NCBI GenBank assembly: GCA_951812755.1
Contig: OX638329.1
Location: 4,038,522 to 4,102,521 of the forward strand
Reading direction: 5' to 3'
From: an uncultured Latescibacterota bacterium
Lineage (GTDB): Bacteria; Latescibacterota; UBA2968
Length of the DNA stretch: 64,000 bases
In this document: positions 1-8,283 of the stretch, in pieces
How positions within the stretch are numbered: position 1 is the stretch's first letter
Layout: every line of letters starts with the position of its first letter
The notes under the pieces: model-generated
The model's input: only the letters and a program-made list of their open reading frames with translations
The model's database searches: none
Told to the model about the DNA's origin: nothing
Position numbers and translations under genes: made by a program

Positions 1-617
1 TTCCCAATGTAGATGTGCGATCAGCCCACGAGCGCGTGATCTCTGCCATGGTCAAAAGCGGCGTCGATTTTTTTGTCATAGAGACGCAGTTTTCCGCCAA
101 AGAAGCGGCAATCGCCGTTGATATTGCGCGGCATACGGGCTTGCCTATCGCCGTGAATATGACGTATAAATTTACAAAAGATCGCAAAACAGGTGAATTG
201 ATTTATCGAACGGACTGGGGCTTTTCGCCTGGCGATGTACTGGACATTTTGGCAAGTGGCGAATATTCAAACGGCGATAATCTGATCGATGACGTACAAC
301 TTTTGGGCTTGAACTGCGGCGCAGAAACGCGCAATACAGACCACACGGGCATGCCCTATGCAATTGAGGGCACAGTGCAGATGCTACAAGCGCTTGTGGA
401 TCGCGGCATTGAAAACAAGCGTTTGATGGCCTATCCCAATGCGGGCTTACCCACCCTGGATAAAGTCACCAAACAGGCGTCGTATTCACAAGGCCCAGAA
501 GACATGGCGCAATATGTCGAAGACTTGTTGGACGCCGGTGGGTTTTTGATAGGCGGATGTTGCGGAACAACGCCCGATCACATTCGGGCATTTCGCAATA
601 TCGTAGAAGCGCGATAG
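1..617 (+). CDS. Homocysteine S-methyltransferase family protein (3' part)
   Basis: The reading frame is open to the left edge of the window (first full codon at base 3), so the N-terminus is missing. The visible 200 or so residues are the C-terminal part of a betaine/homocysteine S-methyltransferase TIM barrel. LGLNCGAE supplies the first zinc-ligand cysteine, and GGCCGTTPDHIRAF near the C-terminus supplies the CC pair that binds zinc in this family. The enzyme would move a methyl group from a donor to a thiol such as homocysteine. The same fold also forms the N-terminal module of MetH, but the frame stops right after this domain, so this is either a stand-alone enzyme or the end of a longer one. 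The next gene starts 43 bp downstream on the same strand. Confidence 0.85.
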   Translation, partial: PNVDVRSAHERVISAMVKSGVDFFVIETQFSAKEAAIAVDIARHTGLPIAVNMTYKFTKDRKTGELIYRTDWGFSPGDVLDILASGEYSNGDNLIDDVQLLGLNCGAETRNTDHTGMPYAIEGTVQMLQALVDRGIENKRLMAYPNAGLPTLDKVTKQASYSQGPEDMAQYVEDLLDAGGFLIGGCCGTTPDHIRAFRNIVEAR

Positions 618-660
618 AGCCCGATATTTTTATACCGATTAAACTTGGGGGATTTGTGTT

Positions 661-1668
661 ATGGCTGATTATTGGGAAGACGATATAGAAGATATCGAGG
701 TCGAAGATATGTTTGTAGGCGCGCTACTGGGCGGGGCGATAGGCGATACTCTGGGCTGTTTTTGTGAGGGATGGCCCAGGGAACGAATTTTAGCAATAGA
801 GGGACTGACAGACCACTATCGAGGCCGGGTCAATCGGGAAGGTGTGTTGACCCGACCTGCTGGAGAATATACAGACGACACCCAGCAGACCCTCGTCCTG
901 GTTGAGTCAATTATAGCGTGTGAAAAGATCGACCCCGAAGACCTGAGCAACCGATTTTTGGCAATGTGGCGCGAGGGACTCCTACAAATGTATGGCAGGG
1001 CTTTTCGGGAAACCCTGGAGCGCCTTGATCAGGGTCTGGCGTGGTCAGAAGCCGCATCGAAAGACCACCCCTCCAACGGGGCGATCATGAAAATCGCGCC
1101 AGTGGGCTTGTGGAACTGGGCAACCGGTGAAAATATCCTGGAAGATGCAATTGCAGCGAGCCATGTGACACACCAGGACCCCCGCGCAGTTGCTCCTGCG
1201 GTCGCAATGGCCCATGTAGTGGGGCATCTGGTAACACATCGCCCCCTGGATGGAAATGAAGTCCTGGACGTAGCCGAGTGGTCGGCCAGACCGATTTGCG
1301 AATCTACAGGAGAGTTGATTGCACAGGTGCGAACATTGCTGACAATGAACGAGGAAGATGCGTGGGCGGCCATGGTAAAAATGCCCGAAGCAGCGCGAGA
1401 AAATGCCATCCCAAGCGAAGCCCAGGCCACAATTGTCGTAGCTCTGGAGGCATTTTTGCGCGCAGAAGGAAAATTTATCCCCACGGTTGAACGCGCGCTG
1501 CTCACGGGTGGAGATGTTGATACATTTGCAGCTATTGCCGGTACATTGAGCGGTTTGTATCACGGAACAGCGGGTTTGCCGCAACATCTCGTAGAGACAC
1601 TGGTTGAACGCACAGAAATCGAAGCATTAGCCCGCACACTTTACGAAAAAACAGGAGGCGCCCTGTGA
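661..1668 (+). CDS. ADP-ribosylglycohydrolase family protein
   Basis: This 335-residue protein belongs to the DraG/ADP-ribosylglycohydrolase family, which removes ADP-ribose from proteins or small molecules using a pair of magnesium ions. The family motifs are visible: GAIGDTLG near residue 25, EYTDDTQQ near residue 70 with the metal-binding TDD, and GGDVDTFAAIAG near residue 285 with the second acidic metal-binding cluster. The acidic N-terminus (DDIEDIEVED) precedes the catalytic domain and looks non-catalytic. The stop codon overlaps the GTG start of the next gene by 4 bp, so the two are translationally coupled. Family members next to sugar-metabolism genes often act on uncharacterised substrates, so the true substrate is not known. 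Confidence 0.9.
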   Translation: MADYWEDDIEDIEVEDMFVGALLGGAIGDTLGCFCEGWPRERILAIEGLTDHYRGRVNREGVLTRPAGEYTDDTQQTLVLVESIIACEKIDPEDLSNRFLAMWREGLLQMYGRAFRETLERLDQGLAWSEAASKDHPSNGAIMKIAPVGLWNWATGENILEDAIAASHVTHQDPRAVAPAVAMAHVVGHLVTHRPLDGNEVLDVAEWSARPICESTGELIAQVRTLLTMNEEDAWAAMVKMPEAARENAIPSEAQATIVVALEAFLRAEGKFIPTVERALLTGGDVDTFAAIAGTLSGLYHGTAGLPQHLVETLVERTEIEALARTLYEKTGGAL

Positions 1669-2555
1669 TACTCGACGGTTTTAAGGGCATGTATCCCGCA
1701 CTCGTCAGCCCAAGAGATGGGGCGGGTGCATTTAGCGTCTCGGCGTACGAAAAACTCATGGCGCGTATTTACGAACAGGGATCACACGGCGTATATGTGG
1801 CCGGCAACACGGGCGAAGGCTATTTGATGACAATGGCCGAACGCAAGCTGGCCACAGAGGTTGCCGTCAAAGCATCAAAAGGTCAAGGGCGGGTGGTAGT
1901 ACACGTAGGCGCGCCCTCTGAGCGCGATGCCGTTGAACTCGCCAAACACGCCGCAGATGCGGGAGCCGATGGTGTTTCGAGTTTGCCGCCTTATGTCCAG
2001 GGGTATCGGTTTGACGATATATTGGCGTATTACAGCGCGCTGAGTTCAGCGGCAAATTTGCCGGTCTTTGTGTATTATATCCCCGTGGTCACGCATCAAG
2101 AGTATTCGTTTGAACAAGTCAACCAGATGCTCGCACTCAAAGGCGTGGTGGGCATTAAGTTCACAAATTTCAACTTGTTCTTAATGGAACGCATCCTCAA
2201 CGGACCACATAAGCCGCATATTTTTAACGGACATGACGAAGTGGCCCTATCGGGCATTGCGGTAGGTGCTCAGGGGGGTATTGGCACATTTTACAATGTG
2301 ATGCCCGCGCATTTTGCGGGCATTTACGAGGCGGTGAACAAGCGCGATTTGGATACAGCACGCACATTGCAAGCAGACGTGAATGAGCTGATCCGGATTT
2401 GTCAAAAATACGGTGGGCACGGCAGCGCACGCGCCGTATTGCGCTGGCAGGGAATCGAGTGCGGCGACCCCATCAAGCCAACACGTCCGCTCAATGAGGA
2501 AGAAGAGAGGGCATTGCGGAAAGAAATCGAAGCGGCGGATTTAGATATATTTTGA
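1665..2555 (+). CDS. Dihydrodipicolinate synthase / N-acetylneuraminate lyase family aldolase
   Basis: This is a 296-residue class I aldolase of the DapA/NanA family. The carboxylate-binding motif reads AGNTGEG (about residues 46-52). The catalytic tyrosine lies in VYYIP (residue 137 or 138), and the Schiff-base lysine is Lys165 in GIKFTN. YYIP and KFTN resemble N-acetylneuraminate lyase more than DapA, so a lyase acting on a sialic-acid-like or 2-keto sugar acid is more likely than lysine synthesis. It starts with GTG inside the stop codon of the ADP-ribosylglycohydrolase gene (GTGA overlap), which indicates one operon. Exact substrate not determinable. Confidence 0.88.
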   Translation: MILDGFKGMYPALVSPRDGAGAFSVSAYEKLMARIYEQGSHGVYVAGNTGEGYLMTMAERKLATEVAVKASKGQGRVVVHVGAPSERDAVELAKHAADAGADGVSSLPPYVQGYRFDDILAYYSALSSAANLPVFVYYIPVVTHQEYSFEQVNQMLALKGVVGIKFTNFNLFLMERILNGPHKPHIFNGHDEVALSGIAVGAQGGIGTFYNVMPAHFAGIYEAVNKRDLDTARTLQADVNELIRICQKYGGHGSARAVLRWQGIECGDPIKPTRPLNEEEERALRKEIEAADLDIF

Positions 2556-2597
2556 AGTGGTGGAAGGTAATATATAATAGGTAAGAGAGGGTGCTTT

Positions 2598-3323
2598 TCA
2601 CGTCTTGTGTCTTTGTGTCTTTGTGTCTTTGTGTGAGGCCCCCTCACCCCTCACGATCTCATACACTGTCGCGCCTTCCCGCTCGGTTATAGTGGAAAAC
2701 CCCCAGCCCGCATCCTGGAGACGATCGAAGAAAGATCTACCTAAGACACGATTGGGTTCAGAAAATAAAATGCGCCCGCCCGGTGCGAGAAAGGCGTCGA
2801 ATGCAGCGATGAGCGGATCGAAAAAGCGCAGTTCGTACACAAGGTCTGCACCCAACAAGGTGGCATAGTGTTGACCTTGCGGTGGGGAGCGCCAGTCGAT
2901 GAGCATTGTCCTGGGCGCGACGCCGGCAATTTGCAAACTGTTGAGTCGCGCGAACTTGAGTGCATCGGGCTGATAATCGGTAGCCGTGACACGCGCGCGT
3001 TTGAGACAGGCAATAGATGACACAAGGCCCAATCCACAGCCGAGTTCAAGTACGGACTCGCCCGGCGCGATCAAGTTATCCGAGAGCAAAACATCGGACA
3101 AAATAAGCGCAGAATCCCAAAGCGTTGCCCAATAAGGCAGACGTTCATCCTGAACCTCAATGCTATCGGGATCGGCCATCCCCAGTTTGTCAAAGAGTGC
3201 TTCGGCATCTTCAACACAAGTCACACCTATCTTGCGCCCACAAATATTGTGGTGTTCTTCGCCGAGTTGATAGCGCGCGGCGAGTTCGCGTTTGAGGGCG
3301 TAAATTTCTTTTTGTACGCTCAT
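2598..3323 (-). CDS. Class I SAM-dependent methyltransferase (METTL21/FAM86-like)
   Basis: The protein has 241 residues. The glycine-rich SAM-binding motif I is VLELGCGLGLVSS at about residue 92. It is followed by TATDYQPDALKFARLN, whose acidic residue would bind the ribose. LLGADLVYE fits the D/E-x-x-Y motif of the METTL21/FAM86 lysine-methyltransferase family (motif post II). This suggests protein methylation, but the substrate cannot be read from the sequence. The C-terminal tail (about ten residues, DTKTQRHK) is encoded by a microsatellite-like repeat and is probably not functional. The gene is convergent with the plus-strand aldolase gene, 42 bp away. Confidence 0.75.
   Translation of the reverse strand: MSVQKEIYALKRELAARYQLGEEHHNICGRKIGVTCVEDAEALFDKLGMADPDSIEVQDERLPYWATLWDSALILSDVLLSDNLIAPGESVLELGCGLGLVSSIACLKRARVTATDYQPDALKFARLNSLQIAGVAPRTMLIDWRSPPQGQHYATLLGADLVYELRFFDPLIAAFDAFLAPGGRILFSEPNRVLGRSFFDRLQDAGWGFSTITEREGATVYEIVRGEGASHKDTKTQRHKT
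2601..2637. repeat. Short tandem repeat of CTTTGTGT type
   Basis: Three to four copies of the 8-bp unit CTTTGTGT lie in a row. On the minus strand they form the last codons of the methyltransferase gene (HKDTKTQRHKT). Similar GTGTCTTTGTG microrepeats occur between genes in many environmental genomes. Here the array seems to have been captured as a C-terminal tail. Confidence 0.7.
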
Positions 3324-3355
3324 GTATCAGTTGCCAGTTGTCAGCAGAGGCCTAC

Positions 3356-4117
3356 CTACTGATACGCTTCCCACAAAGCCTTGTAATACTGGAGCAGACG
3401 CTCGGCATCTGAGCTACCGGGGATTTCGGCCAGCGTATATCCCGCATAGCCTTCGGCATTGAGAAGAGAAAAGAGTTCGCGCCAAGGATAAGCCGGATTG
3501 CACAATTCGGTGATATGTACCAGACCGATTTTGTGTTTGAGCAGGTCAAAATTGGCTTTGATAGACCCATCTTCAACTTCGCCTAAATTCGAATTCCAGC
3601 ACACATAGGCATTGTCGTGATCCGCCCAATCCATAATAGTACGCATATACGCGGGTTTTTGCGTTTCTCGCCCGTGTACTTCCACCCGGATTTGCACCCC
3701 CAGATCTGCAGCCGCAATCGCGCATTCACGCACGGATTTGCCAATTTGTTCGAGTGTTTGATCCACCGAGATGCCCTTCTCGGTTTGCAGACCATTGGGC
3801 CGCACCTTAACGCCCGGGCAACCCAGGTCGGCGGCAAGTTTGGCATATTCAATAGTCCCATCAATATTTTCGCGCACAACGCCGGGATCATCCGAATGAT
3901 ATTCAAACGCCGAGCCCAAACCCGCGATTTCGACACCGCCATCCTCAAATTGTTTGCGGATATCTTGCCGTTGTCCCGCCGAAAGGTCTGTTTCAACGCC
4001 GTGAGCATGCGTGGTACGCAGTTCAGCACCGCCATAACCGAGTTTGGCACAGTTTTCGATAATAGTGGCAACATCCCAGTCCGCGGCGATTTGATACGTG
4101 ACAATACCCAACTTCAT
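3356..4117 (-). CDS. Sugar phosphate isomerase/epimerase (xylose-isomerase-like TIM barrel)
   Basis: This 253-residue protein has the AP-endonuclease-2/xylose-isomerase-like TIM-barrel pattern. It opens with MKLGIVTYQI, and GYGGAELRTTHAHG follows. IRVEVHGRET carries a likely metal-ligand glutamate and histidine, VCWNSNLGEVEDG corresponds to the usual N-x-D metal-binding strand, and GLVHITELCN and YTLAEIPGS carry the remaining expected ligands near residues 205 and 235. Such enzymes isomerise or epimerise sugars or inositols with a divalent metal. It sits 32 bp downstream of the methyltransferase start on the same strand. The particular sugar is unknown. Confidence 0.82.
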   Translation of the reverse strand: MKLGIVTYQIAADWDVATIIENCAKLGYGGAELRTTHAHGVETDLSAGQRQDIRKQFEDGGVEIAGLGSAFEYHSDDPGVVRENIDGTIEYAKLAADLGCPGVKVRPNGLQTEKGISVDQTLEQIGKSVRECAIAAADLGVQIRVEVHGRETQKPAYMRTIMDWADHDNAYVCWNSNLGEVEDGSIKANFDLLKHKIGLVHITELCNPAYPWRELFSLLNAEGYAGYTLAEIPGSSDAERLLQYYKALWEAYQ

Positions 4118-4348
4118 TTTTATCTCCCGATTAGTAGCTCCCAGCCGCGATCAGTCAGCAAAACAAAGGGCCAAAAGCTGAAAGTGGATGAACTTGCAGT
4201 TGCTGACCGCTTCAGAAGATAGGACTTGCTGTAATAATGTCAATGCCTTTGAAGGATCTCTCATAAGACATACAAAATAACTTGACGCACATCAAACATT
4301 TCGCCATATCTACACAGGTACAAACCGCTATTCACAAGGATATTTGAA

Positions 4349-4810
4349 ATGCACATCCAACGTGCTAAAACGCGCGATTTTTTGGAAATCGCAAAATTGG
4401 ATCGCGAAGCCTGGGCACAAAACCGAAATTCTGAGTATATACCCGATGGAGAACACGTCTGGCGATTGTGGACAGAGCACGCACTGGTGTTTTGCGCCTG
4501 GGAACGCGAAAAACTAATCGGTGCTGTGCTGGCATTTCCCACGGCGACAGACAGGCTATATTGTTTGCACAAAGTATTTGTGGATCATACCTTTCGCGGC
4601 AAAGGCATAGGGTCAGCTTTGTTCGACGCAGTTTTGGCCGCGTGCGATCAAATCGGTGTGGATTGTTTCTTGACCGTAGATCCCGAAAATGAAAGTGCTA
4701 TTTCCCTGTACGAAAAATGGGGATTTAGCGAGAGAAATTTTGTGCGGGGTTATTATCGCGCCGCAGAAGACCGGTATGTACTGACGCGACGCCGTAAAAC
4801 AAAGACGTGA
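4349..4810 (+). CDS. GNAT family N-acetyltransferase
   Basis: A 153-residue GCN5-related acetyltransferase. The acetyl-CoA-binding signature is clear: KVFVDHTFRGKGIGSALFDAV, with the Q/R-x-x-G-x-G/A loop as RGKGIG at about residue 90. It is followed by the typical late strand FLTVDPENESAISLYEKWGF. The protein would transfer acetyl from acetyl-CoA to an amine. The acceptor is unknown. The PhyH-family gene follows 22 bp downstream on the same strand. Confidence 0.88.
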   Translation: MHIQRAKTRDFLEIAKLDREAWAQNRNSEYIPDGEHVWRLWTEHALVFCAWEREKLIGAVLAFPTATDRLYCLHKVFVDHTFRGKGIGSALFDAVLAACDQIGVDCFLTVDPENESAISLYEKWGFSERNFVRGYYRAAEDRYVLTRRRKTKT

Positions 4811-4832
4811 GATCACCAAAAGGAGCCAAATA

Positions 4833-5678
4833 ATGGACCCCAAATGTCTCGATTATTGCCTGACAGAAGAAGAAGCGCGTAAATTCAAACAGGATGGCTA
4901 TTTCATCGTTCCAGACGCCCTGCCAACCGACATGGTCAGCGATCTTGTCGCTGCGGTAGATCGCGTGGATAAAGAAGAACGCGCTCGGATGGGCAAAAGC
5001 GCCACAGCGCGCATCAACCACTACGACTTCATTGGCAAGGACGACCACTTCTTGCCCTTGCTCGACTGGTACAAAACATTTCCCAAAGTGTGGGGCATCC
5101 TGGGCTGGCACATCCAGCTCTACCACACCCACATGACCGTGACACCCCCTGCAGAACCGCACAAAACATTCGAAAAAGACGGACCTGGCCTCGGTTTCCA
5201 CCAGGACAGTGGCCGCATCAATCAGGATTTTGACATGAATCCGCGTCCCATGATCTCCCTCAAAATCGGCTTTTTTCTCACTGATACAACTGAACAGGGC
5301 CGCGGCAATTTCTACGTCCTTCCCAAGAGCCAAACGCAAAACACATTTCCAGGAGATAACCGCAACGCGCTGCACAAAGACGCTATCCCGGTGCTCGTGC
5401 CACCTGGATCAGCCGTGTTTTTTGACCGCCGAATATGGCACTCAGCCAGTACCAACTACTGGAAAGAACCCCGCCGCGTACTCTTCTACGGCTACTCCTA
5501 TCGCTGGCTTCGCCCCCGCGACGACATGCAGGTAGAACACTATCTCGACCGCTGCACGCCCATCCAAAAACAACTCCTCGGCGTCAGCTACTCCGGCGGT
5601 CGCGGATACACCTCCCCCACGCCCGAAGATGCGCCCCTCAAAGCCTGGCTTGAAGAACACGGGATCAGCAGTGAATAG
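4833..5678 (+). CDS. Phytanoyl-CoA dioxygenase (PhyH) family protein
   Basis: This 281-residue protein is a non-haem Fe(II)/2-oxoglutarate oxygenase. The iron-binding facial triad is visible as HQD in LGFHQDSGRIN (near residue 127) and the distal His in RRIWHSAS (near residue 204), followed by the 2-oxoglutarate-binding Arg region (EPRRVLFYGYSYRW). PhyH proteins hydroxylate small molecules and are highly expanded in sponge-associated and marine lineages. A strong SD (AAAAGGAG) precedes the ATG. The last 108 bp of this gene and its flank are duplicated about 1.1 kb downstream (6712-6819). Confidence 0.9.
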   Translation: MDPKCLDYCLTEEEARKFKQDGYFIVPDALPTDMVSDLVAAVDRVDKEERARMGKSATARINHYDFIGKDDHFLPLLDWYKTFPKVWGILGWHIQLYHTHMTVTPPAEPHKTFEKDGPGLGFHQDSGRINQDFDMNPRPMISLKIGFFLTDTTEQGRGNFYVLPKSQTQNTFPGDNRNALHKDAIPVLVPPGSAVFFDRRIWHSASTNYWKEPRRVLFYGYSYRWLRPRDDMQVEHYLDRCTPIQKQLLGVSYSGGRGYTSPTPEDAPLKAWLEEHGISSE

Positions 5679-5682
5679 TCAG
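5575..5682 (+). repeat. Direct repeat copy 1 (3' end of phyH-family gene)
   Basis: This is the 3' end of the PhyH gene. It matches 6712-6819 over 108 bp with five single-base differences, and both copies run past the stop codon to ...AATAGTCAG. The two copies flank the AbiEii relic and the DUF433/DUF5615 pair. Confidence 0.9.
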
Positions 5683-5683
5683 T

Positions 5684-5910
5684 CGAAAAAACTGTATAAT
5701 ATGTTCTGCCGACGCATCCCCATAACCCAGCAAGTCCAGATCCCGAGTGACCCGATGCGACTTGCCTGTAAGGACAACGAAAAGCATTGCGCCTTTGAGC
5801 ACAAACCGATCTGCATATTCCGACTGCGAAAGCCGGTAGAGTAGTCGCTCTACGGCATAGGAGGTGAGCAAGAGGAGGACAGCACGTTGACAAAACAGGC
5901 AGAACTGAAT
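5684..5910 (-). pseudogene. AbiEii/AbiGii-type nucleotidyltransferase toxin, N-terminal relic
   Basis: On the minus strand the frame encodes LLLLTSYAVERLLYRL..., then ADRFVLKGAMLFVVL, then TRDLDLLGYGDAS. These are the N-terminal signatures of AbiEii/MenT-like nucleotidyltransferases, including the K-G and D-L-D nucleotidyltransferase motifs. The match breaks off after about 65 residues where the sequence runs into the duplicated PhyH 3' end, so most of the protein is missing. No good start with an SD site is present. It is read as a remnant of a toxin gene cut by the rearrangement that produced the repeat. Confidence 0.75.
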
Positions 5911-5997
5911 ATACTGTCTTTGTCACCTGGAGCTTTTTACATGCTTCGGGCAGGTAATGAGGTTGCAGAGGCCAGAGCCTAAAAGAGGGGACACGCT

Positions 5998-6267
5998 ATG
6001 AAAAATAAGAACCCAATCTGGCAGGATCGCATTGTCACTAACCCGTTGATACTGGCCGGGAAACCAACAATAAAAGGCACTCGAATTTCGGTGGAACTGA
6101 TCATGGAATTGCTGGATGGGGGGCGCAGCGAAGTCGATATCATTCGTATGTACTCGCACATCACCCCGGAGGATATCCGAGCCTGTCGGGATTACGCCGC
6201 CACTGGTGCAAAGCTGTCCAATGTAACCTGGGCAGATATTGACGCTATTATGGATGGCAAACGGTAG
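5998..6267 (+). CDS. DUF433 domain protein (VapB-like antitoxin)
   Basis: This is an 89-residue protein with the DUF433 pattern: RIVTNPLILAGKPTIKGTRI near residues 11-30, then a short helix pair, then HITPEDIRACRDYAA. DUF433 proteins have a winged-helix fold and are commonly paired with PIN-like DUF5615 proteins as predicted toxin-antitoxin modules. The stop codon directly touches the start of the partner gene, consistent with coupled expression. Antitoxin role inferred from family and pairing. Confidence 0.88.
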   Translation: MKNKNPIWQDRIVTNPLILAGKPTIKGTRISVELIMELLDGGRSEVDIIRMYSHITPEDIRACRDYAATGAKLSNVTWADIDAIMDGKR

Positions 6268-6606
6268 ATGAGAATACTTGCCGACGAAAATATATCGGAG
6301 CAGGTCGTTGTCCGGCTACGTGCTGCAGGCCAGGATGTACGATGGACGAAGGAAACGGACCGGGGCGAAGCAGACCCTAACCTCCTAAAATTGGCAACGC
6401 GGGAAAGACGTGCGCTGATAACGTATGATAAGGACTTTGGAGATCTTGTGCATCGTGACGGTATGTCCGCCCCTCACGGCGTCATCTTGTTTCGTATTCA
6501 CAGCGATGTGCCAGATTCAGTGAAAACCGAGTTTGTCGCCAGTAGCGTTATAGCTTGGGATAGTTTGCCGTCCGGAATCTGGACGATTCAGATACGACAT
6601 CAGTGA
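6268..6606 (+). CDS. DUF5615 PIN-like domain protein (putative toxin)
   Basis: A 112-residue PIN-like protein. It starts with MRILADENISEQVVVRLRAAG, which carries the first acidic metal-binding residues (DEN). LITYDKDFGDLV near residue 70 carries the second acidic cluster (DxDF). Both are hallmarks of DUF5615, a PIN-like fold predicted to act as a ribonuclease toxin. It begins on the base after the DUF433 stop codon. The expected size and the motifs are intact, so this pair looks functional even though it sits between two copies of a duplicated gene end. Confidence 0.87.
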   Translation: MRILADENISEQVVVRLRAAGQDVRWTKETDRGEADPNLLKLATRERRALITYDKDFGDLVHRDGMSAPHGVILFRIHSDVPDSVKTEFVASSVIAWDSLPSGIWTIQIRHQ

Positions 6607-6711
6607 AGCAGTGCCACTCAGGCAGACCGAACCTTTTCAAAACGCTCAGCACTGCGGAGCGAATCTCTCCAAACAACTCAACTAAAGTAAAAAGCAACCT
6701 CCCCTATCCGA

Positions 6712-6819
6712 TCCTCGGCGTCAGCTACTCCGGCGGTTGCGGCTACACCTCCCCCACGCCCGAAGATGCGCCTCTCAAAGCCTGGCTCGACGAACACGGG
6801 ATCAGCAGTGAATAGTCAG
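6712..6819 (+). repeat. Direct repeat copy 2 (orphan phyH 3' end)
   Basis: An orphan duplicate of the PhyH gene end, still in a short open frame that encodes the last residues (KAWLDEHGISSE). No other part of the gene is present upstream. See copy 1 at 5575-5682. Confidence 0.9.
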
Positions 6820-6842
6820 CAGTCTGTTTACACAATGAAAAA

Positions 6843-6862
6843 AGGCCGATATAAATCGACCT
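6843..6862. terminator. Bidirectional rho-independent terminator
   Basis: The hairpin AGGCCGAT-ATAA-ATCGACCT has one mismatch. It is preceded by a run of A and followed by a run of T on the plus strand. It lies just past the stop of the minus-strand TIR gene and can also stop plus-strand transcription from the DUF5615 side. Confidence 0.75.
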
Positions 6863-6872
6863 CTTTTTATTT

Positions 6873-7769
6873 TTATACAAGTTTGTTCAGATCAATCGGT
6901 AATCCTGCCTGCTTCATTTCCGTAGCTAATTTCAGTTGCCATTCATTGGGATTATTCATGGGGACATAGACTATACCCTGAATATCTGAAGGTAGCTCAA
7001 CCCCTTCTTTGTAAAGAACACATACACGCTCACGCCCTAATCCACATAAAAAATAGCCGAGTTCCAATATAACGTTCTGACGCGCCCTGTCTTTGAGTTT
7101 GTCTTGCTTATCTTTTGGCGCGCCAACATCGTCAGGCGTCAGCAAGACGATTGCAAAACCCGCCCTGTCCGCATGTTCTTCAAACTTGTCAATGATCGTT
7201 TGGCCTTTACTTGCATGCTCATCGAGTATGGTAGCCTTTAAGTTAAACTTCTCCACGAACCTGGCGATGGCATGTTTGGCGGCCTCGTCATGTCCATGCA
7301 CGATGAAGACATAGTCGCCAAAGGTGCGAGTGGGATTGTCTGAAAATCCTTTATTGTTCAAGGTATGAGGAGTACTGTCTAATACTTCATCGAATAATTC
7401 AAGTCGGTCACAGATTCCTTTTAGGCTATTGATGCTATCAGCCATATTTCCTTGGTATTCTTCATCTACTCTATATTCCCAGTCGGGGGGAACCCCGGCG
7501 TTAATCCAGTTCTTCTTATCCTGAAGACTCAATCTATAGTAATGGAAATCTTTGTATTCATTTTTCATCGACAAGTTATCAAATAGCTTTATCAAAAGGT
7601 CCCTGTTGTATCTTGACCAATTGTTGGCTTCTATACCGCTTTTGTCCAATTCATCTTCTGAACATATCTGCCGATCACGGAGTAGTTCCCCTTTCTCAAT
7701 TTGCGCTTGTATTTTATCTTTTGCCTCTTTTCTACTCACACGCAACTTTGGCAGAGCTATCTCTTCCAT
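6873..7769 (-). CDS. TIR-like nucleotide-binding domain protein (CAP12/Pycsar-effector TIR family)
   Basis: The protein has 298 residues. The C-terminal half (from about residue 150) is the TIR-like domain of the family once called predicted nucleotide-binding protein. Its signatures are YVFIVHGHDE, GQTIIDKFEEHA, FAIVLLTPDDVGAP, ARQNVILELGYF (with candidate catalytic Glu236) and GRERVCVLY. Related domains cleave NAD+ and act as abortive-infection effectors, including in CBASS and Pycsar-type systems. The N-terminal half is a separate alpha-helical region of unknown function that might sense or oligomerise. No cyclase gene is adjacent, so this is an orphan TIR protein here. It is preceded on the same strand by a small antitoxin-like gene and by mutS. 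Confidence 0.8.
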   Translation of the reverse strand: MEEIALPKLRVSRKEAKDKIQAQIEKGELLRDRQICSEDELDKSGIEANNWSRYNRDLLIKLFDNLSMKNEYKDFHYYRLSLQDKKNWINAGVPPDWEYRVDEEYQGNMADSINSLKGICDRLELFDEVLDSTPHTLNNKGFSDNPTRTFGDYVFIVHGHDEAAKHAIARFVEKFNLKATILDEHASKGQTIIDKFEEHADRAGFAIVLLTPDDVGAPKDKQDKLKDRARQNVILELGYFLCGLGRERVCVLYKEGVELPSDIQGIVYVPMNNPNEWQLKLATEMKQAGLPIDLNKLV

Positions 7770-7886
7770 AATTTCCCTCTATTTTTACGCTGTTCCAAGA
7801 ACCACAATTCCTATGTCAACGCGAGATTTTACGAGTTTTTTAATAAATTTATCGACGATGCCCGAGATTTCGCGCAGCTCTTGGTG

Positions 7887-8267
7887 TTATAACGATCTGA
7901 TATTGAGGCGTTGCTTCTCCCTGTCCCAAGAAACCCCCTCACCATTTGCGATTTGTCTTTCCGATTCGGCAATGTCGGTCATTGTCTCAGGGTCAGATAG
8001 GATCTCAGCGGTCTCCCGCCAGGCGTTGACCACTTCATCAACACCTGTACCATTGTCCTTTGCGGCATTTGAGAGTTCCTCGAAAAATTCGTCGCATTCC
8101 GCATCGGATAGGTAACGCACCCACGGATATATTGACAACAGGTCAGCCCGTTTGGGACACTCTCGATCTTTGAGAGAACTCAGCAAACTGACTACAACCC
8201 CCAAACTTTCATCGGAGAGCTCATCGAGAATCTGTTTTGCTTCCGTCCTCAAATCAACAGTTGCCAT
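7887..8267 (-). CDS. Putative antitoxin-like protein
   Basis: The chosen start (MATVDLRTE) is preceded by GGAGAT at good spacing and gives 126 residues. A longer frame would run into mutS. The N-terminal part (EAKQILDELSDESLGVVVSLL) resembles the short helical N-termini of DUF2281-like antitoxins. The C-terminal part (LSDPETMTDIAESERQIANGE then VSWDREK) resembles the tails of RelB/Phd-type antitoxins. No toxin partner is directly attached, and the TIR gene is 117 bp downstream on the same strand. The function is inferred from weak resemblance only. Confidence 0.5.
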   Translation of the reverse strand: MATVDLRTEAKQILDELSDESLGVVVSLLSSLKDRECPKRADLLSIYPWVRYLSDAECDEFFEELSNAAKDNGTGVDEVVNAWRETAEILSDPETMTDIAESERQIANGEGVSWDREKQRLNIRSL

Positions 8268-8283
8268 TTCAGTTATCTCCAAA

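Noticed and set aside
1029-1587. Minus-strand open frames opposite the ADP-ribosylglycohydrolase gene
   Set aside because: They have no SD or family resemblance and mirror codon bias of the real gene.
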